The notes under the pieces: model-generated
Told to the model about the DNA's origin: nothing
The model's input: only the letters and a program-made list of their open reading frames with translations
Database searches by the model: none
Assembly: GCF_004348445.1 (NCBI RefSeq)
Contig: NZ_SMKV01000021.1
Location: 43,111-107,110, forward strand
Direction: 5' to 3'
Source of the DNA: Saccharopolyspora aridisoli
GTDB lineage: Bacteria > Actinomycetota > Actinomycetes > Mycobacteriales > Pseudonocardiaceae
Length of the DNA stretch: 64,000 nucleotides
Shown: positions 26,101 to 35,500 of the stretch, piece by piece
Numbering within the stretch: position 1 is the first letter of the stretch
How the letters are laid out: each line of letters starts with the position of its first letter
Position numbers and translations under genes: made by a program

Positions 26101-29100
26101 TGATCGAACCCAGCAGCATCGGCTGTTCGCGTTCCTGCCCGTACGTGGCGAGCAGCGCCTGGGCCTCGATCGGATCGCCCAGAGCCGTACCGGTTCCGTG
26201 CCCCTCCACCACATCGACGTCCGAAGTGGACAGACTTGCGCTGGCCAACGCCTGGCGGATCACCCGCTGCTGCGAGGGACCGTTCGGGGCGGTGAGCCCG
26301 TTCGACGCGCCATCCTGGTTCACCGCGGAACCCCGCAGCACCGCCAGAACGCGATGACCGTTGCGCTGCGCATCCGACAGCCGCTCCAGCACCAGCAGAC
26401 CAGCGCCCTCGGACCAGCCCACGCCGTCGGCCGCATCCGAGTAGGACTTGCACCGGCCGTCCGCGGCCAGGCCGCGCTGGCGGGAGAAGACCACGAAGGA
26501 CGCCGGGGTCGACATCACGGTCACACCGCCGGCCAGCGCCAACGAGCACTCGCCGTGCCGCAGCGACTGCGCCGCCAGGTGCATCGACACCAGCGACGAC
26601 GAACAGGCCGTGTCCACCGTCACCGCCGGCCCCTCGAACCCGAAGGTGTAGGAGACGCGACCGGACAGCACGCTCTGCGCGGTGCCGGTGCCCTGGTAGC
26701 CCTCGAAGGTCTCGCCGTCCAGCAGCGTGCCGTAGTCGTTGACCATCACACCGGCGAAGACGCCCGTCTGGCTGCCCTGCAGCGACGTCGGGTCGATGCC
26801 GGCCCGCTCGATGGCCTCCCACGCCGTCTGCAGCACCAGCCGCTGCTGGACGTCGGTCGCCAGCGCCTCTCGCGGTGACATCGCGAAGAAGTCCGCGTCG
26901 AACTCGCCCGCGTCGTGCAGGAATCCGCCCGCGTTCGCGTAGGAGGTCCCCGATCGGTCCGGATCGGTGTCGAACAGGCCCCCCAGGTCCCAGCCCCGGT
27001 TGGTCGGGAACCCGGTGATCGCGTCTGAGTCCTCGGTGACCAGCCGCCACAAGTCCTCCGGCGACGACACACCACCCGGGTACCGGCAGGCCATCCCCAC
27101 GATCACGATCGGGTCGTCGTCGAGCGACGGGAGCGGCGAAAGGGGCGCGGGCGTGTCGAAGACCACGCCGAACAAGTCGTCGCGCAGGTGCTCGGCGAGC
27201 CTGGTCACCGTCGGGTAGTCGAACACCGAGGTCGCGGACAGCCGGGTGCCGGTCGCCGCCGTCAACCGGTTCCGCAGCTCCACCGCGGTCAACGAGTCGA
27301 AGCCCAGGTCCTGGAAAGGACGCGAGGGATCGACTCCCCCGGCGCTCGTGTGCCCGAGCACGGCCGCCACCTCGTCGCGGACCAGCTCCACCAACCGCTC
27401 GGTGCGCTCGGCTCCGGTCAACGCGGCGAGGCGATCCCCTAGCGCTTCCGTCTCAGCGCGGGACGCCGCCGACGTCCGCCGGATCGGCGTGCGGATCAGC
27501 CCTCGCAGCAGGGGCGCGAGCTCTCCGCGAGCGCGCAACGCGGGTAGGTCGAGGCGCACCGGCAGGAGCTGCGGCTCGCCGGTTCCCAGCGCCGCGTCGA
27601 ACACCTCGACGCCCTGCTCCACCGACAGCGGGCGGACTCCCATCCGCGAGATCCGCTGGAGGTCCGCTTCGGAGAGCTCGCTCGTCAGGCCGACCGACTG
27701 CTCCCACGCACCCCACCCCAACGACACGGCAGGGAGCCCGCGCTCCCGCCGGTACCGCGCCAGACCGTCGAGGAAGGCGTTGCCCGCTGCGTAGTTGCCC
27801 TGCCCGGCGCCTCCGAAGGTGGCCGCGGCGGAGGAGAACAGGACGAACGCCGACAGGTCCCCGGCGAGTTCGTGCAGGTGCCAGGCGGCGTCGACCTTCG
27901 GGGCCAGCACGGTGTCGACGGCCTCGGGCGTCAGCGACTCGATCACGCCGTCTTCGACGACGCCCGCGGTGTGCACCACGGCTCGCACCGGGTGCTGCTC
28001 CAGCAGTGCGGCGACCGAGGCGCGATCCGTCACGTCGCAGGACACGACCTCCGCGGTGGCGCCCTGCTCGGTCATCTCGGCGACGAGCTCTTCGGCTCCC
28101 TCGGCGTCCGGGCCCCGGCGGCTGACCAGCAGCAGGTCGCGCACGCCGTGCCTGCTCACCAGGTGACGGGCCAGCACAGCGCCCAGGCCACCGGTGCCAC
28201 CGGTGATCAGCACGGTACCCCCGCCGTCCCAGGCGGGTTCCTGCTCGGAACCGGTCGCCCGGCCGATGCGCGGGGCGAGCACCTGGTCACCGCGGATCAG
28301 CACCTGCGGTTCGTCGCTGGTGAGCGCGCGGGCCACCGCCTCAGGTCGGGTTCCGGGCTCCACGTCGACCAGCACGAACCGTCCCGGGTGCTCGGTCTGC
28401 GCCGACCGCACCAGGCCCCACACCGCCGCGCCGGTCAGGTCCTCGCCCGAGGTCGCGCGGCAGGTCACGAACACCAGTCGCGAGTCGGTGAACCGGTCTT
28501 GCGCCAACCAGTCCTGCAGGAGCTCCAGGACGCGCGTGGTCGCCGCGTGGACGGAGCCGACGACGTCCTCGCCGTCACCGACGACGGGCACCAGGAGCAC
28601 GACGGCGTCGACGTCGGCCAGGTCGTCGTGCGCCGCTGCGGCCAGGCCGAGGTCGTCCGGGCTGAGCACGGCCCATTCGGGGTCGATCGCCTCCGAGGTG
28701 GCGACGGGAGTCCAGTCGAGCTGGAACAGCGCATCGCGCGCTGCCGATGCGTCGGCGAGTTGTTCGGCGGGCAGTTGCCGGGTGACGAGGCGGTCGATCG
28801 TGGCCACCGGGGAGCCGGTGGCGTCGGCGACGGAGAGCACCGTCGTGGCGTCCGGTCCCGGGGCGAGCCGCATCCGCACCACCGAAGCGCCCGAGGCGTG
28901 CAGCGACACGCCTTGCCACGAGAACGGCAAACCGCTCCGGCTGAGCGCGCCGACGTCGCCGAAGCCCGATGCGTGCATTCCGGCGTCCAGCAGGGCCGGG
29001 TGCAGGCCGAAGTCCTCGGCGCCGACGCCGTCCGGAAGCGCGACTTCGGCGAACAGTTCGTCACCACGGCGCCACACCGCACGCAGCCCGCGGAACACCG

Positions 29101-32100
29101 GGCCGTAGTCGAACCCGACCTCGGCGAACCGCTCGTAGCAGCCGGCCACGTCGACGGGCTCGGCACCGGCAGGCGGCCAGGCACCCAGGTCGAACGTCGG
29201 ATCGGCCGCCGTCACGGCGAGCACGCCGCTGGCGTGCTGGGTCCAGACCCTCTCACCCTCGTCCGCACGGCGGGAGAAGATGGCCACCTGTCGTCGGTCC
29301 GATTCGTCGGCAGCACCCACCGACACCTGGACCTGCACGTCGCCCTGCGGGGGCAGCACCAGCGGTGCGGACAGCGTCAGTTCTTCGACGTGGCCGCAGC
29401 CCACCTCGTCGCCAGCGCGAATCGCCAGTTCGAGGAAACCGGTGCCGGGGAAGAGAACTCGTCCGTGCACCACGTGATCGGCGAGCCAGGTGTGGGTGCG
29501 CAGCGTCAACCGGCTGGCGAGCAGGAACCCGTCCGAGCCCGCCAGTTCTGCTCCGGCGCCCAGCAGCGGGTGTCCGACCGATTCCAACCCGGCGGAGCGC
29601 ACATCGCCCGATGCGGTGACGGGCCGGGGCCAGAACCGCTCGCGCTGGAACGCGTACGTCGGCAGGTCCAGTCGTCGCGCACCGGTGCCCGCGAAGAACC
29701 GCGCCCAGTCCACATCGACACCGGCCACGTGCAACCGCGCCAACGCATCGACCAAAGCCGATCCCCCATCGCGACCCTTGCGCTGCGCAGGAACCACAAC
29801 CGCGCCCTCCGACACGGAATCCGCGGCCATCGCCGACAAGACACCACCCGGCCCGAGTTCCAGGAACGCGTTCACACCCCGCTCCCCCAACGCCCGCACG
29901 CTGTCAGCGAACCGCACGGTCTCCCGCACATGCCGCACCCAGAACTCCGGCGACGTCATGTCACCGTCAAAACCCGAATTGCACCCGTGCTCCGGTCCCC
30001 GACTCCCACTGGAATCGGGAACCCGACTCCCACTGAAATCCGGGACTTGATTTCCACTGAACTCCGGGGCCTGATCTCCACTGAAATCCGGAACCCGGCC
30101 GGTGACCAGCGGGATCACCGGCTCCTGGAACGACACACCGCTGATCGCCTCGCGGAAATCCTCCAGCATCGGATCCATCAACGAGGAGTGGAACGCGTGG
30201 GAGACCTCCAAGCGCGTCGACTTCCACCGTTCCGACATCGCCAGCACCGGGGCCTCATCACCGGCCAAGACCACCGACGACGGGCCATTGACCGCCGCGA
30301 TCGAGACACCGTCCGTGAGGTGCGGCAGGACCTCGGCCTCGCTGGCTTGCACCGCCACCATCGCGCCACCCGACGGCAGCGCCTGCATCAACCTCGCCCG
30401 AGCGCTGACCAGCGTGCACGCATCTTCCAGGCAGAACACACCAGCCACGTGCGCGGCTGCGATCTCACCGATCGAATGCCCCGCCACGCAATCCGGCCGC
30501 AACCCGAACGACTCCGCCAAGCGGAACAGCGCCACCTCGACCGCGAACAACGCGGGCTGGGCGTTGCCGGTCTCATTCAGCGCTTCCGCGTCCTCACCCC
30601 ACATCACATCCCGCACCGCCGGATCCAGATGCCCCAGAACGACGTCCAAAGACTCGGCGAACACCGGGAACCGGTCGTAGAGATCCCGACCCATCCCCAA
30701 CCGCTGCGCACCCTGACCCGCGAACAACACGCCCAACGACCGCTCACCAGCCACGCCGCGCGCCGCCTCGACCACGGCATCGCGGGAGGCGAGACGCACC
30801 ACCCGGTGCTCGAACGTCGAGCGGGAGGCGGCCAGGGAATAGCCGATGTCGACCGGCGAGAGGTGCGGGTGGCGCTCCGCGAACGAGTCGATCCGATCGA
30901 GCTGCGCCGCCAGCGCGGCCTCCGACTTCCCCGACACCACCCACGGCACCTCGACGAGATCGGACACCCCCTCGGGATCGGGCAGCGCGGCTTCCGGAGC
31001 CTCCTCGATGATCAGGTGCGCGTTCGTGCCGCTGACGCCGAAGGCCGACACCCCAGCCCGGCGCGGCCGATCACCCCGCTGCCACTCCCGGGGCGAGCTC
31101 AGCAGCTCCACCGCACCGGCGGACCAATCCACGTTGGACGATCGGCTCTCGACGTGCAGCGTCTTCGGCAGCACGCCGTGGCGCAGCGCCATGGCCATCT
31201 TGATCACGCCGGCGACACCCGCAGCGCCCTGCGGGTGGCCGACGTTCGACTTGATCGAGCCCAGCAGCACCGGCTGCTCGCGGTCCTGCCCGTAGGTCGC
31301 CTGAACAGCCTGGGCTTCGATCGGATCGCCCAGGGTCGTGCCCGTGCCGTGAGCCTCGACCACGTCGACGTCTCCGGCCGAGAGGTTCGCGTTGTCGAGG
31401 GCGGTCCGGATCACCCGCTGCTGCGACGGCCCGTTCGGGGCGGTCAACCCGTTCGACGCGCCGTCCTGGTTGATCGCCGAACCGCGCAGCACGGCCAGCA
31501 CCTCGTGGCCGTTGCGCTGCGCGTCCGACAGCCGCTCCAGCACGAGCACGCCGACGCCCTCGGACCACCCGGTCCCGTCAGCGGAATCGGAGAACGCCTT
31601 GCACCGGCCGTCCGGCGCCAGACCGCTCTGCGAGCTGAACGCGGTGAACGCGTTGGGCGTCGACATCACCGCCACGCCACCGGCCAGCGCGAGGGAGCAC
31701 TCGCCGCCGCGCAGCGACTGCATGGCGTTGTGCAGGGCGACCAGCGAAGAGGAGCACGCGGTGTCGACCGTGACCGCCGGTCCCTCCAGCCCCAGCAGGT
31801 AGGAGATGCGTCCCGAGAGCACGCTCGCGGCGAACGCCGTGGTGGAGTACAGGCCCACGTCCTCGCTGGAAGCCGCGAGGAGTTCGCTGTAGTCCTGGCC
31901 GGTGGTGCCCATGAACACGCCGGTCCGGCTCGAGCGCAGCGAAGCGGCGTCGATGCCCGACCGCTCGACGGCCTCCCACGAGACCTCCAGCAGCAGCCGC
32001 TGCTGCGGGTCCATGGCCACGGCCTCGCGCGGCGAGATGCCGAAGAAGCCCGCGTCGAACCCGGCGACGTCGGACAGGAAACCGCCCTGGGAGGTGGCGC

Positions 32101-32347
32101 TGGAGAGCTCGCTGACGTCCCAGCCGCGATCCGCGGGGAACTCCGAGATGACGTCGCGCCCCTCGGCCACCAGCTCCCACAGCTCCTCGGGCGAGGACGC
32201 ACCGCCCGGGTACCGGCAGCCCATCCCCACGATCGCGATGGGCTCCACCGCGGCGGCGATGAGCTGCTGGTTCTGCTTGCGCAGGCGATCGTTCTCCTTC
32301 AAGGACGAGCGCAGAGCCTCGACGTACTGCTTCTCAGAGCTGCTCAT
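1955..32347 (-). CDS. PKS-D: six-module type I PKS, hexaene builder
   Basis: A giant modular PKS of 10,130 aa with six modules, each KS-AT-DH-KR-ACP and no ER. It begins with a class I docking coiled coil (residues 1-34, [20 protein letters not shown]) and ends in a docking tail (about 10,050-10,130) closing with [17 protein letters not shown]. There is no thioesterase, so the chain passes to another PKS not seen here. KS domains start near 35, 1745, 3426, 5077, 6738 and 8412. All have the TACSSS cysteine and HGTGT; all ATs read GHS(I/V)GE with HAFH (malonyl-type). All DHs keep HxxxGxxxxP and HPALLDxxxH; all KRs look B-type. Each module should add one trans double bond, giving a conjugated hexaene. 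The ATG at 32347 is preferred over an upstream in-frame start because AAAGGA sits 5 nt before it and the longer form would overlap PKS-C. It lies 25 bp behind PKS-C. In layout it parallels AmphC/NysC of polyene macrolides. Confidence 0.97.
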   Translation of the reverse strand: MSSSEKQYVEALRSSLKENDRLRKQNQQLIAAAVEPIAIVGMGCRYPGGASSPEELWELVAEGRDVISEFPADRGWDVSELSSATSQGGFLSDVAGFDAGFFGISPREAVAMDPQQRLLLEVSWEAVERSGIDAASLRSSRTGVFMGTTGQDYSELLAASSEDVGLYSTTAFAASVLSGRISYLLGLEGPAVTVDTACSSSLVALHNAMQSLRGGECSLALAGGVAVMSTPNAFTAFSSQSGLAPDGRCKAFSDSADGTGWSEGVGVLVLERLSDAQRNGHEVLAVLRGSAINQDGASNGLTAPNGPSQQRVIRTALDNANLSAGDVDVVEAHGTGTTLGDPIEAQAVQATYGQDREQPVLLGSIKSNVGHPQGAAGVAGVIKMAMALRHGVLPKTLHVESRSSNVDWSAGAVELLSSPREWQRGDRPRRAGVSAFGVSGTNAHLIIEEAPEAALPDPEGVSDLVEVPWVVSGKSEAALAAQLDRIDSFAERHPHLSPVDIGYSLAASRSTFEHRVVRLASRDAVVEAARGVAGERSLGVLFAGQGAQRLGMGRDLYDRFPVFAESLDVVLGHLDPAVRDVMWGEDAEALNETGNAQPALFAVEVALFRLAESFGLRPDCVAGHSIGEIAAAHVAGVFCLEDACTLVSARARLMQALPSGGAMVAVQASEAEVLPHLTDGVSIAAVNGPSSVVLAGDEAPVLAMSERWKSTRLEVSHAFHSSLMDPMLEDFREAISGVSFQEPVIPLVTGRVPDFSGDQAPEFSGNQVPDFSGSRVPDSSGSRGPEHGCNSGFDGDMTSPEFWVRHVRETVRFADSVRALGERGVNAFLELGPGGVLSAMAADSVSEGAVVVPAQRKGRDGGSALVDALARLHVAGVDVDWARFFAGTGARRLDLPTYAFQRERFWPRPVTASGDVRSAGLESVGHPLLGAGAELAGSDGFLLASRLTLRTHTWLADHVVHGRVLFPGTGFLELAIRAGDEVGCGHVEELTLSAPLVLPPQGDVQVQVSVGAADESDRRQVAIFSRRADEGERVWTQHASGVLAVTAADPTFDLGAWPPAGAEPVDVAGCYERFAEVGFDYGPVFRGLRAVWRRGDELFAEVALPDGVGAEDFGLHPALLDAGMHASGFGDVGALSRSGLPFSWQGVSLHASGASVVRMRLAPGPDATTVLSVADATGSPVATIDRLVTRQLPAEQLADASAARDALFQLDWTPVATSEAIDPEWAVLSPDDLGLAAAAHDDLADVDAVVLLVPVVGDGEDVVGSVHAATTRVLELLQDWLAQDRFTDSRLVFVTCRATSGEDLTGAAVWGLVRSAQTEHPGRFVLVDVEPGTRPEAVARALTSDEPQVLIRGDQVLAPRIGRATGSEQEPAWDGGGTVLITGGTGGLGAVLARHLVSRHGVRDLLLVSRRGPDAEGAEELVAEMTEQGATAEVVSCDVTDRASVAALLEQHPVRAVVHTAGVVEDGVIESLTPEAVDTVLAPKVDAAWHLHELAGDLSAFVLFSSAAATFGGAGQGNYAAGNAFLDGLARYRRERGLPAVSLGWGAWEQSVGLTSELSEADLQRISRMGVRPLSVEQGVEVFDAALGTGEPQLLPVRLDLPALRARGELAPLLRGLIRTPIRRTSAASRAETEALGDRLAALTGAERTERLVELVRDEVAAVLGHTSAGGVDPSRPFQDLGFDSLTAVELRNRLTAATGTRLSATSVFDYPTVTRLAEHLRDDLFGVVFDTPAPLSPLPSLDDDPIVIVGMACRYPGGVSSPEDLWRLVTEDSDAITGFPTNRGWDLGGLFDTDPDRSGTSYANAGGFLHDAGEFDADFFAMSPREALATDVQQRLVLQTAWEAIERAGIDPTSLQGSQTGVFAGVMVNDYGTLLDGETFEGYQGTGTAQSVLSGRVSYTFGFEGPAVTVDTACSSSLVSMHLAAQSLRHGECSLALAGGVTVMSTPASFVVFSRQRGLAADGRCKSYSDAADGVGWSEGAGLLVLERLSDAQRNGHRVLAVLRGSAVNQDGASNGLTAPNGPSQQRVIRQALASASLSTSDVDVVEGHGTGTALGDPIEAQALLATYGQEREQPMLLGSIKSNLGHTQAASGVAGVIKMVMAMRTGVVPRTLHADVPSSHVDWEAGSVELLGAPAEWPETGRPRRSGVSSFGVSGTNAHVILEQGPAVEEPADEPRVTPGVVPWVVSAKSEAALDEQIARLRDLDAAPADVALSLVTSRAVFEHRAVLLTSDSGVVEVARGLAGEPPLAVLFSGQGSQRLGMGRDLYDRFPVFAESLEAVLGHLDPAVRDVMWGEDAEALNQTGNAQPALFAVEVALFRLVESFGLRPDHLAGHSIGEVAAAHVAGVFSLEDACTLVSARARLMQALPSGGAMVAVQAGEEEVLPHLTDGVSIAAVNGPSSVVLAGDEAAVLEVSSRWKSTRLEVSHAFHSPLMDPMLEDFREAISGVSFQQPVIPLVTGRVPGFSGSRGPEYGDFPGSGRDVTSPEFWVQHVRNTVRFADSVRALDELGVDAFLEIGPDGVLSAMTAESAPDASVITSVLRKDHDEETALVTALAKLHSAGADLRWERVLEGTGARRIDLPTYAFERHWYWPDVSGESGDVRGAGLASVEHPLLGAAAELADSDGFLFTSRLSVRSQPWLADHVVQGQVLVPGAALLELAIRGADEAGCERIEELTLSSPLVLPEQGALQLQLRVGPAEDSGHRSITVHSRPEHDAELPWTQHAVGLLGLEALSHDFDTAVWPPAGAEPVEVAGFYDRFAEAGFDYGSTFQGLRSAWRRGDEVFADVVLPEGVDTSGFGLHPALLDASLHALALVGQGTSAGVPFSWRGISLHASGASELRVALSVAHDGSMRIALADAGGVPVATVESLVVRELAHNEVSDAQVARDSLFGVEWVPVSAGAEAPECAVVGPDALGLPGIRHDDLTTVDAGVVLVPVVGGAGGVVDSAHARASYALGSIQEWLAEERFDGSRLVFVTRGAVSGADVAAAVVWGLVRSAQSEHPGRFGLLDLDAGPVDSDLLAAALGSAEPQVLVRDGEVLAARLARVTPRDEPVEWGVDGSVLVTGGTGGLGAVMARHLVAERGVRDLLLVSRSGLGAVGAGELAAELTDAGARVGVVACDVADRDAVVDLLQQHRVSAVVHAAGVLDDGVVESLTSERVDAVLRPKVDAAWHLHELAEDLSAFVVFSSAAGTFGSPGQGNYAAGNAFLDALVEHRRSLGLPGASLAWGAWEQAGMASDVDAERLGRSGMPPLSTELGVQLFDAALSTVRPVVLPVRLDLAVLRSGGEVPPLLRGLVRTRSRRSLAGSRAAESLVARMSGLGAAERSEALLDLVRGEVAAVLGHAEGKAIDPSRAFQDSGFDSLTAVELRNRLGSTTGLRLPATLVFDYPNAHALTEHLNDELFGTGAQDVANVPVLGNTAVDPVVVVGMACRYPGDVSSPEDLWRLVSDGVDAISEFPTDRGWPLDTLFDPDPDHVGTSYTRSGGFLRDAADFDADFFGMSPREALATDSQQRLLLEVAWEAIERSGIDPVSLRGTQTGMFAGLMYSDYSGLLNGGDFEGHQGQGSSPSIATGRVSYALGFEGPAVTVDTACSSSLVAMHWAAQSLRSGECSLALAGGVTVMSTPGPFVEFSRQGGLSPDGRCKSFADSADGVGWSEGVGLLVLERLSDAQRNGHPVLAVVRGSAVNQDGASNGLTAPNGPSQQRVIRQALASASLSTSDVDVVEAHGTGTTLGDPIEAQALLATYGQDREQPLLLGSIKSNIGHTQAAAGVAGVIKMITAMRRGQLPRTLHAETPSSQVDWEAGTVELLTAATEWPEVGRPRRAGVSSFGVSGTNAHVILEQGPAVEEPEGQTVPEVVPWVVSAKSEAALDEQVARLREWDEPPTDIGLSLVTSRSTFEHRAVLLAEDHNISEVATGVAREGSLAMLFSGQGSQRLGMGRELYDRYPVFAEALDTVLAHLAPEVRDVMWGADAELLRQTGNAQPALFAVEVALFRLVESFGVRPDYVAGHSIGEVAAAHVAGVFSLEDACVLVSARARLMQALPSGGAMVAVQAGEDEVLPHLIDGVAIAAVNGPTSVVLAGDEESVLAVSSRWKSARLSVSHAFHSPLMDPMLDDFREAISGVSFHTPSIPVVTSGDVTSPEFWVRHVRDSVRFADAVADLADGGVTAFLEIGPDGVLSAMAADSIPEDAVATPVLRKNRAEEPALLTALARLHVSGVEVDWAPAFEGTGARRIDLPTYAFQHRRFWPNLPTRNGDVSGFGLVDVEHPLLGASAELAGSDGFLFSNRLSVRSQPWLADHVILGEVVVPGAALVEMALRAGDEVGCDRVEELALAAPLTLPARGAVQVQVSVGAADESGSRPMTVFSRSAQTVDALWTEHATGTLAAGERPLMFDDDLRPPADAEQVDVVRCYDLFAEAGFEYGPVFQGLRAAWRSGDEVFAEVALPDEAETSGFNLHPALLDACLHAAGATGDGSVGLPFSWSGVSLHASGATELRVRLSRRPDGSMSIALADSTGVPVASVDSLAVRPVSAEGFARPERDALFGLQWTPVPVTGEQPAGEWQVVGPDVLGLPGSVREDLTAVDAGVVLVPVVGDAGGVVDSVHANVSHVLSVLQEWLAEERFSGSRLVFVTRGAVSGADVAAAAVWGLVRSAQSEHPGRFVLVDADVVGSSVLARALSSDEPQVLIRDGEVLVPRLGRVSPSDGAAWEPEGTVLVTGGTGGLGAVMARHLVAERGVRDLLLVSRSGLGAVGAGELAAELTDAGARVGVVACDVADRDAVVDLLQQHRVSAVVHAAGVLDDGVVESLTPERVDAVLRPKVDAAWHLHELTEDLSAFVVFSSAAGTFGTPGQGNYAAGNAFLDALVEHRRERGLPGVSLAWGAWDQDGMASDAVARSGMPPLSTEQGVRLFDAALSTVRPVVLPVRLDLAVLRSGGEVPPLLRGLVRTRSRRSLAGSGATESLVARLGSLGEAERPAALVELVRGEVAAVLGHADEKAIDPSRAFQDLGFDSLTAVELRNRLGSTTGLRLPATLVFDYPTANALADHLHDELFGGLDEPTNSLPVLASTADDPVVVVGMACRYPGGVSTPEDLWRLVSDGVDAISDFPANRGWDLDALFDPDPDRAGTSYTRSGGFLHDAGVFDPAFFGMSPREALATDAQQRLLLEVAWESLERSGIDPVSVRGSRTGVFAGVMYNDYAQLLTGDAEGYQATGGASVVSGRVSYTFGFEGPAVTVDTACSSSLVSMHLAAQSLRQGECSLALAGGVTVMSTPSAFIGFSRQRGLSPDGRCKSFAESADGVGWSEGVGLLVLERLSDAQRNGHRVLAVVRGSAVNQDGASNGLTAPNGPSQQRVIRQALASAGLSTSDVDVVEAHGTGTTLGDPIEAQALLATYGQDREQPLLLGSIKSNIGHTQAAAGVAGVIKMITAMQRGVLPQTLHAEALSSHVDWEAGTVELLTAATEWPELDRPRRAGVSSFGVSGTNAHVILEQGPAVDALAEEPRMVPAAVPWVVSAKSEAALDDQVARLRSVEASSLDIAYSLATSRSSFEHRAVLVASEGGVVPAARGVAATGSLAVMFTGQGSQRLGMGRELHDRFPVFAEALDAVLAHFDPAVRDVMWGEDAEALNQTGNAQLALFAIEVALFRLVEWLGVRPDHLTGHSIGEVAAAHVAGVFSLEDACVLVSARARLMQALPSGGAMVAVQAGEDEVLPHLIDGVAIAAVNGPSSVVLSGDEEAVLAVSSRWKSTRLEVSHAFHSPLMDPMLDDFRQAISGLSLHTPSVPVVTSGDVTSPEFWVRHVREAVRFGDAVADLVEAGATAFLELGPDGVLSGMAASTAGEDTVLVPLLRKGRGEEDSTVTALARLHASGVEVTWEPLFAGTGARRVDLPTYAFQRQWFWPAVAARHDSSLGLGLLSTEHPLLGSAVELAEGEGALFTSRLSLQSHPWLADHAVLGRPVVPGAALVEMAARAGDEVGCGGVEELILIAPLVLPDHGGVRVQVWVGAEDQSGRRSVNVYTQPDGDEDQPWSPCASGVLTSESRMTDFDAAGWPPAEAEAVPLDDCYDRLAEAGLDYGPVFQGLRAVWRRGAETFAEVALPDGVGSDGFDLHPALLDACLHAAAVAGDGEPGLPFSWSGVSLHAWDAAELRVRIRREADGSIELAMADPDGAPVASVAALTVRPVSDDQLTTTRPERRSLFGVEWVPVSSEALDEPVTVVGSDGFGLIGFLREAGVEVSPAPNLRSVAGGVVLAPTAPEPGSVPSSAHAAVTRVLSVLQEWLAAERPDDARLVFVTRGAVSGADVPAAAVWGLVRSAQSEHPGRFGLLDLDAESVDPGALAAALESAEPQLVVCGGDVLAARLARLTPADEQVEWDVDGTVLITGGTGGLGAVVARHLVAERGVRDLLLVSRSGPDADGAGELSAELTDLGARVEVAACDVADRSSVADLLDQHRVSAVVHTAGVVDDGVVESLTPERVDAVLRPKVDAAWHLHELAEDLSAFVVFSSAAGVFGNPGQGNYAAGNAFLDALVEHRRSLGLPGASLAWGAWEQTGMVHEAAGRTGMPALPVSDGLALFDAALSTDRPVVLPLHLDLAAIRARGDVPPLLRGLVRSRMSRAGAGSRTAESLVARLAGLNEAERLGALIDLVRGEVAAVLGHADGSAIVASKAFQDLGFDSLTAVELRNRLGSTTGLRLPATLVFDYPNTAVLAEHLRDELFGAETGASVLMPTQIADDPVVVVGMACRYPGGVSSPEDLWRLVSEGVDAISEFPADRGWDLDVLFDLDPEHTGTSCTRSGGFLGAAGDFDAGFFGMSPREALATDAQQRMLLEVAWESLERSGIDPTSLRGSQTGVFAGVMYSDYVQLLSGASEGHQGTGNSPSVVSGRVSYTFGFEGPAVTVDTACSSSLVSMHLAAQSLRSGECSLALAGGVTVMSTPGSFVEFSRQGGLSPDGRCKSFSESADGVGWSEGVGLLVLERLSDAQRNGHPVLAVVRGSAVNQDGASNGLTAPNGPSQQRVIRQALASASLSTSDVDVVEAHGTGTTLGDPIEAQALLATYGQDREQPLLLGSVKSNIGHTQAAAGVAGVIKMITAMQRGVLPQTLHAEAPSSHVDWEAGSVALLTSSSEWPETGRPRRAAVSSFGISGTNAHLILEQPAVVDVPAEEPQVLPGVVPLPVSAKTDSALSGQVERIRTFVDEESAVDVGFSLVTSRSVFEHRAVLLAEDHNTSEVATGVAREGSLAVLFSGQGSQRLGMGRELYGRFRVFAEALDAVLEHLDPAVRDVMWGEDAEALNQTGNAQPALFAVEVALFRLVEFFGVRPDYVAGHSIGEVAAAHVAGVFSLEDACVLVSARARLMQALPSGGAMVAVQAGEDEVLPHLIDGVAIAAVNGPTSVVLAGDEESVLAVSSRWKSARLNVSHAFHSPLMNPMLEEFREAISGVSFHEPVIALVTSADPEYGRDQGSECGGGPGSAASAEFWVRHVRNTVRFADAVGDLAGAGVTAFLEVGPDGVLSAMAADSTPEEAVLVPILRKNVAEEAAAATALARLHVCGIDVDWSPFFAGTGARRVDLPTYAFEHQRFWPTPTTQLQDASSLGLTALGHPLLGAGAELAGSDGFLFTSRLSVRSQPWLADHVVMGQVLVPGAALVEMALRAGDEVGCDQVEELVMAAPLVLPERDAVQLQVSVGAADESGRRPITVHSRPESAAETPWTEHASGVLSKGAQPADVDLEAWPPAGGEFVSLEGCYDRLAEAGFDYGPVFQGLRAAWRRGDEVFAHVELPDGVRTSGFGLHPALLDASLHAAFVVEDDGRAGLPFSWRGVSLHAAAATELRVRLSRGADGAMTLDMADTAGVPVASVRSLAVRPASADQLGGSSIGRDLLFGVDWVPVPASAGADAPECAVVGPDALGLPGTRHDDLTGVDAGVVLVPVVGDDDAVVDSVRANASHVLFVLQEWLAEERFSGSRLVFVTRGAVSGADVAAAAVWGLVRSAQSEHPGRFVLVDVDSVGSSVLARALSSDEPQLLIRDGEVLVPRLGRVSPSDGAAWEPEGTVLVTGGTGGLGAVMARHLVAERGVRDLLLVSRSGLGAAGAGELAAELTDLGARVDVVACDVADRDAVVDLLQQHRVSAVVHAAGVLDDGVVESLTSERVDAVLRPKVDAAWHLHELAEDLSAFVVFSSAAGTFGTPGQGNYAAGNAFLDALIEHRRERGLPGVSLAWGAWDQDGMASDAVARSGMPPLSTEQGVQLFDAALSTDRPVVLPVHLDLAAIRARGEVPPLLRGLVRTRARRSLAQTRTAESLIARLSGLGAAGRQEALIGLVTGEVAAVLGHVDGSAIDPSRAFQDLGFDSLTAVELRNQLGTATGLRLPATLVFDYPTANALADHLRDELFGGADEPTASLPVLASTADDPVVVVGMACRYPGGVASPEDLWRLVSDGVDAISEFPADRGWDLDGLFDSDPDNPGTSYTRSGGFLHEASDFDPAFFGMSPREALATDAQQRLLLETVWEALERTGVDPNTLRGSRTGVFAGVMYSDYSQLLSGTSEGHQGTGNSPSVVSGRVSYTFGFEGPAVTVDTACSSSLVAMHWAMQALRSGECSLALAGGVTVMSTPGSFVEFSRQRGLAPDGRCKAYSDSADGVGWSEGAGVVVLERLSDARRNGHEVLAVVRGSAVNQDGASNGLTAPNGPSQQRVIRQALASADLSTSDVDAVEGHGTGTALGDPIEAQALLATYGQDRERPLLLGSIKSNIGHTQAAAGVAGVIKMITAMQRGVLPQTLHAEAATSRVDWESGTVDLLTNSAAWPEVDRPRRAAVSSFGISGTNAHLILEQPAVVDAPVEDTQVLPGVVPLPVSAKSVGALSGQIERIKSSVEEESAVDVGFSLVTSRSVFEHRAVLLDGDTGLVEAARGVAGEPSLAVLFSGQGSQRIGMGCELYDRFPSFAEALDAVLDQLDAGVRDVMWGADPEALNQTGMAQPALFAVEVALFRLVESFGVRPDYLAGHSVGEIAAAHVAGVLSLEDACTLVSARASLMQDLPPGGAVVAVRAGEDEVLPHLADGVSIAAVNGPASVVLAGDEAAVLAVSSRWKSTRLQVSHAFHSPLMDPMLDDFREAISGLSFQAPSVPVVVAGDVSSPEFWVQHVREAVRFGDVVTDLADAGVTAFLELGPDGVLSAMAAESAEDAVLVPILRKDGAEEVSAVTAMAQLHVSGIDVDWAPLFTGTGARRVELPTYAFEHKRFWPMPTTESRDATGLGLQEVEHRLLGAGVELAGSDGYLFTSRLSVRSQPWLADHVVMGQVLVPGAALVELAVRAGDEVGCDRVEELTLASPLVLPEEGSIQLQVAVGAPDESGGRSVAVFSRAEGEVDAPWAENATGVLVAGGDPAPVDHGAWPPADAEPVPLEDCYERFAEAGFDYGPVFQGLRAAWRRDGEVFAEVALPEGVETGGFGLHPALLDASLHAALLRDGDGGAGLPFSWTGVSLHASGAAELRVRLSVADDESMNIVLADTTGAPVASVDSLAVRPVSTDIAGRGRDCLFGLEWVPVTAPTDAPELEWAVLAPDALELPGAVCDGLAGTDAGVVLVPITGSADDVVASAHDLTAHALGLAREWVGEERFGDSRMVFVTRGAVSGADVAGAAVWGLVRSAQSEHPGRFLLVDVDADAVNPAVLARALTTDEPQLLIRGGDVLAPRLSRVSPSHRTDWEPDGTVLVTGGTGGLGAVVARHLVTEHHVRRLLLVSRRGPDATGAEELIADLEELGASVEVVACDVADRAGVSDLLGRYPVSAVVHTAGVLDDGPIDALTPERVDAVLRPKVDAAWHLHELTEDLSAFVVFSSIAGTFGNHGQGNYAAGNAFLDALIEKRRALGLAGASMVWGAWDQTGMAADVEAQRMATSGMPPLSTREGLALFDTALAVDRAVVLPVRLDLAAIRARGETPPLLRGLLRRRTRRAVTESSVDPLVTKLAGRAATERAEIVLDLVQRQAAEVLNHHDKDAVEPTRQFQEMGFDSLTAVEFRNRLSKAAATRLPATLVFDYPTPEELADHLLAALAPADEPGVTSLLAELERLENALTNTQIDDELHKQVAGRLEVLRTRWESRRADQVPEQQIDLDNASDDEMFALLDDELGDA
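2186..7114 (-). other. PKS-D module 6: KS-AT(mal)-DH-KR-ACP
   Basis: KS from residue 8412, AT near 8920 (GHSVGE, HAFH: malonyl), DH near 9260 ([10 protein letters not shown] and [10 protein letters not shown]), KR near 9705 ([11 protein letters not shown] motif: B-type), ACP with pantetheine Ser10010. Its KR ends differently from modules 2-5 ([19 protein letters not shown]) and it carries no repeat array in the AT loop, which reads [11 protein letters not shown]. Sixth double bond of the hexaene. Confidence 0.93.
7630..8500 (-). repeat. KR block duplicated in PKS-D modules 5, 3 and 2
   Basis: By eye, about 870 bp here matches 17635-18505 (module 3) with only scattered mismatches, including silent positions; the first part also matches module 2 (22702-23150). 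It covers most of the KR and its structural subdomain. Identity at synonymous sites points to recent duplication or gene conversion rather than protein-level constraint. Confidence 0.85.
9926..9973 (-). repeat. In-frame 24-nt repeat, AT loop of PKS-D module 5 (2 units)
   Basis: Two 24-nt units encode P-E-Y-G-R-D-Q-G (9973-9950) and S-E-C-G-G-G-P-G (9949-9926). They are inserted between the strand ending ALVTSA and the EFWVRHV motif of the AT. Modules without the array read directly [12 protein letters not shown]. The reading frame is preserved. Confidence 0.85.
12137..17119 (-). other. PKS-D module 4: KS-AT(mal)-DH-KR-ACP
   Basis: KS from 5077, AT near 5585 (GHSIGE, HAFH), DH near 5920 ([20 protein letters not shown]), KR near 6380 (VDD, B-type), ACP Ser6680. 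The DH and the first part of the KR region are the most divergent among modules 2-6, while the KS and AT stay close to their neighbours. No repeat array: the AT loop reads [12 protein letters not shown]. Confidence 0.93.
17120..22072 (-). other. PKS-D module 3: KS-AT(mal)-DH-KR-ACP
   Basis: KS from 3426, AT near 3935 (GHSIGE, HAFH), DH near 4270 ([20 protein letters not shown]), KR near 4715 (LDD, B-type), ACP Ser5017. The AT is nearly identical in DNA to module 5 over about 20030-20340 versus 10080-10390. No repeat array in the AT loop. Expected product: a trans double bond. Confidence 0.93.
17635..18505 (-). repeat. KR block, module 3 copy
   Basis: Near-identical partner of 7630-8500. The two run in parallel from the end of the KR to its structural subdomain, then diverge after about 18510 toward the DH. 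Confidence 0.85.
22702..23150 (-). repeat. KR block, module 2 copy (shorter)
   Basis: Closely matches the modules 3 and 5 block over the catalytic half of the KR. The match stops abruptly at about 23150, at the TGGTGG nucleotide-binding motif, where this module switches to a different sequence. Confidence 0.8.
24908..24955 (-). repeat. In-frame 24-nt repeat, AT loop of PKS-D module 2 (2 units)
   Basis: Encodes P-G-F-S-G-S-R-G (24955-24932) and P-E-Y-G-D-F-P-G (24931-24908), followed by S-G-R-D before VTSPEFW. One unit of the FSG type and one of the EYG type. Confidence 0.9.
29632..29832 (-). repeat. AT C-terminal block shared with PKS-A
   Basis: About 200 bp match 63805-64000 with two adjacent differences seen (GTCG versus CTGT context near 29671). 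The match begins at the FQRERFWP end of the AT and runs off the right edge of the window. Downstream of it the modules differ completely: a DH here, none in PKS-A. Confidence 0.9.
29972..30091 (-). repeat. In-frame 24-nt repeat, AT loop of PKS-D module 1 (5 units)
   Basis: Exactly five 24-nt units. Reading in gene direction: [40 protein letters not shown], then FDGD before MTSPEFW. Four units contain an inverted repeat of the GATTTC-agtg-GAAATC kind. It adds about 40 residues to the AT compared with modules lacking it. Confidence 0.95.
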
Positions 32348-32352
32348 CGGTT

Positions 32353-32358
32353 TCCTTT
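32353..32358 (-). promoter_or_regulatory. Ribosome-binding site fixing the PKS-D start
   Basis: AAAGGA lies 5 nt before the ATG at 32347. The alternative in-frame start at 32467 has no such site, would add 40 unusual residues and would overlap the end of PKS-C, so the shorter form is chosen. Confidence 0.85.
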
Positions 32359-32372
32359 GATCGCCGTGTCTT

Positions 32373-32599
32373 TCAGTTCGCGGAGTTCTCGGTCGCCAGC
32401 CGCAGGAGGCTTTCGCCGTCCATCTCGTCGATCGAGCCCACATCGTCGGGCGGGGGTTCGGCGGCATCGCCGTCGTCGTGGGCGAGTCCCAGGACCAGGT
32501 CCAGCAGTCCGGCCTTGCGCAGGCGGCCGACCGGGATGGCCGCCAGCGCCTCCCGGATGTGCGCGTCCGGGTCGGCCCCGCTCGCGGATGCGCCGGGCA
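32373..32599 (-). other. PKS-C C-terminal docking domain
   Basis: About 75 residues after the last ACP: an amphipathic [26 protein letters not shown] segment, an acidic linker and the end [23 protein letters not shown] ends in a closely similar [16 protein letters not shown] tail, and both face N-terminal coils of the ALR.SLKE..xLR.QN type. The two junctions use one docking class. Confidence 0.85.
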
Positions 32600-35500
32600 G
32601 GAGTAGTTGTTGCAGGTGTCCGGCCAGGGCCGCGGGCGTCGGGTGGTCGAACACGAGCGTCACCGGGAGCGCCAGCCCGGTGGCCGCCTTGAGGCGGTTG
32701 CGCAGCTCCACGGCCGTCACCGAGTCGTAGCCGACGTCGCGGAAGGCCCGGTTGGCCGGGAACGCGTCGTCGGTGAATCCGAGCGTCACCGCGGCTTCGC
32801 GGCGAACCAGGTCGAGCACGACGCGGCCCCGTTCGGCCTCGGGCAGAGACTCCAGGCGCCGCTTGAGCGCCGACTCGTCCGGTTCCGCCTCGGGCTCCGC
32901 CAGCGCCTGGCGGGCTTGCGGGATCCCGGACAGCAGCGGGCTCGGGCGTCCTGCGGTGAAGCTGGGTGCGAACCGCTCCCAGTCGGTGTTGGTCACGGTG
33001 AGGGTCGCGAGCCCGTCCGCCACGGCCTGCTGCAGCACCAGGACCGCCAGTTCCGGGGCCATCTGCAGCACGCCTCGCCGGCGCAGGCGCTCGGCGTCCT
33101 CTGCGTCCGAGGCGGCCTTGCCCGCTTCGGACCACGCTCCCCAGGCGATCGACGTCGCGGGCAGGCCGAGGCTCCGCCGCTGCTGCGCCAGGCCGTCGAG
33201 GAAGGCGTTGGCCGCCGCGTAGGCGGCCTGGCCGCCGCTGCCCCAGCTCGCCGCGCCCGAGGAGAACAGCACGAAGGCCTCCAGCTCGCGGTCCGCGGTG
33301 AGCTCGTGCAGGTGCCGCGCCGAGGTCATCTTCGCGCGCAGCACACCGTCGACCTCCTCGCCGGACAGGGAGTCGAGACCGACGCCGCTGTCGAAGATGC
33401 CCGCGGCGTGCACGATCCCGCGCAGCGGGCGGTCGTCCGGGATCTCCGCCAGCACCGTCGCCAGCGCGTCCCGGTCGGCGACGTCGCAGGCCCGCACCGT
33501 GACCTCCGCGCCCGATGCCTGGAGTTCGGCCCGCAGTTCAGCGGCACCGGGGGCGTCGGGTCCGCGGCGGCTCACCAGCACCACGTGCTGGGCCCCGCGG
33601 CCGACCGCCCAGCGAGCGACCCGGGCGCCCAGCCCACCGGTACCGCCGGTGATCAGCACCGAGCCGCTGACCCGCCAGTCGTCGGTCCGCGGACCGCGCG
33701 GCGCACGCGCCAACCGCCGTCCGAACGCACCGGAGGAGCGCACCGCGATCTGGTCCTCGGAACCCGCCAGCGCACCGGCGAAGTGCTCCAGGACGCGTTC
33801 GTCGAGCTCGTCGGGCAGGTCGATCAGACCACCCCACCGGCGCGGCAGCTCCAGCGCTGCCACGCGACCCATGCCCCACAACGCCGTTTGGGCCGGGCTG
33901 CAGGGGGCGTCCGAGTCGCCCACCGACACCGCACGCCGGGTCGCGCACCACAGCGGCGCGTCAACGCCGAGATCGCCCAGCGCCTGGAGCAGCGTCAACG
34001 TCGAGAGCATGCCGACCGGGGTCGAGCCGAGCACCGGATGCGCCGTCTCGAGGACGCCCAGCAACGACAGCACCCCGGCGATCTCGGTCCCCTCCGACGC
34101 GACCCCGGCGAGCTCGGACGCCAGCCGGTCGCGGTCCGCGGTCGGCGAAACCTCGACCACCACCGCATCAGGTCCCAGCGCCGTGAGCGCCGAGTTCGTC
34201 CACTCGTCACCGGAACCGCTGGGCACGACGGCGAGCCACACACCGGACGGCGCTTCCGCGGCGAGTCCCGTCATCGCGGACCAGGTCTCCTGGTACCGCC
34301 AGGCGCTGGTGACCGAGTGTGCTCGCTGGTGGTTGCGCCAAGAGGCCAGCGCCGGGGTGATCGCGGCCGCCGTCTCGGCGTCCAGGCCCAAGGCCGAACC
34401 CAGGTCTCCGCCTTCGACCAACTCCCAGAAGGCCGAATCCACCGGATCCACCGCGGCCGCGGCGGCACCCGGTTTCGGCCAGAACCACTGCCGGTGGAAG
34501 GCGTAGGTCGGCAGGTCGACGCGGCGCGCACCGGTGCCGGCGAACAACGGCCTCCAGTCGACCTCCACACCGCGCACGTACGCCTCGGCCATCGAGGTCG
34601 CGAAGCGAACGGGACCGCCCTGGTGGCGTCGCAACGTTCCCACGGCCGTCACGTCGACCTCGGCGTCCTCGGCCATCCGCTGCAGGTGCATCGTCAGCAC
34701 CGGGTGGGCGCTGGGCTCGATGAACACCCGGTGGCCGTCGACGAGCAGCGCGCCGACGGCACCGGCGAAGTCGACCGGCTGCCGGGCGTTCTGGAACCAG
34801 TACTCGGCGTCCAGCTCTGCGGTGTCGATCCGGGCGGCGGTGACGGCCGAGTAGAACGGCACGTCCGCCGACCGAGGCCGCACCGACGCCAGCGACTCCA
34901 GGAGGGCGTCCCGCAGCGGTTGCACGTGCGCGCAGTGCGAGGCGACCGGGGCGACGACCCGCGCCCGAATCCCCCGCGCCTCGCAGGCCGCCACGAACTG
35001 GTCCAGAGAGTCCTGGTCGCCCGCGACGGTGACCGCGCCGGGCCCGTTGACCCCGGCGAGGGCGAGCTGGTCCGGCCAGTCGTCGAGCAGCTCCCGGACG
35101 TCCTCCCGGGAGGCCGCGACGGAGGCCACTCCTCCCTCGCCCACCATCTCCTCGGCGAAGAGCCGGCTGCGCACCACCACGATCCGCGCCGCGTCCACCA
35201 GGCTCAGCGCACCGGCGACGTAGGCCGCCGCGATCTCGCCCTGGGAGTGACCGACCACGGCGGCGGGCCGGACCCCGCAGGAGCGCCAGACCTCCGCCAG
35301 CGACACCATGACCGCGAACAGCAGCGGCTGGAGGACCTCGATCCGCTCCAGCGCGGCGGCGCCCTCCTCGGTCGTGGACTCGCGCAGCACCTCCAGCACC
35401 GACCACCCGGCCAGGGGTTCGATGGTCGCGTCGCACTCGTGCATGGCGGCGCGGAAGACCGGCGACGCGTCCAGCAGCTCCAGGGCCATGCCCGCCCACT

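Larger units (their letters stand above)
22073..27115 (-). other. PKS-D module 2: KS-AT(mal)-DH-KR-ACP
   Basis: KS from 1745, AT near 2255 (GHSIGE, HAFH), DH near 2615 ([20 protein letters not shown]), KR near 3060 (LDD, B-type), ACP Ser3366. The AT loop carries two repeat units (24908-24955). The KR is a mosaic: 22702-23150 matches modules 3 and 5, the next about 200 bp does not, and similarity resumes from about 23330. Confidence 0.93.
27116..32245 (-). other. PKS-D module 1: KS-AT(mal)-DH-KR-ACP
   Basis: KS from 35, AT near 540 (GHSIGE, HAFH), DH near 925 ([20 protein letters not shown]), KR near 1375 ([11 protein letters not shown] in place of LDD, still with the B-type aspartate), ACP Ser1685. 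This KS is unlike those of modules 2-6: it has the [10 protein letters not shown] and LYSTTAF...[13 protein letters not shown] segments shared with PKS-C module 3. Both KSs accept an alpha-branched, A-type hydroxy chain. It carries the 5-unit repeat array. Confidence 0.93.

Noticed and set aside
29972..30091. Possible CRISPR-like or simple satellite array
   Set aside because: Units are directly adjacent with no spacers, are in frame and vary as codons; the same units recur at other loci.
2186..32245. Possible ER domains in the polyene modules
   Set aside because: The spacing between DH and KR fits the KR structural half only, and no ER nucleotide-binding motif was seen.
32348..32467. Forty-residue N-terminal extension of PKS-D
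   Set aside because: It would overlap PKS-C, does not resemble a docking domain, and a good ribosome-binding site precedes the ATG at 32347.
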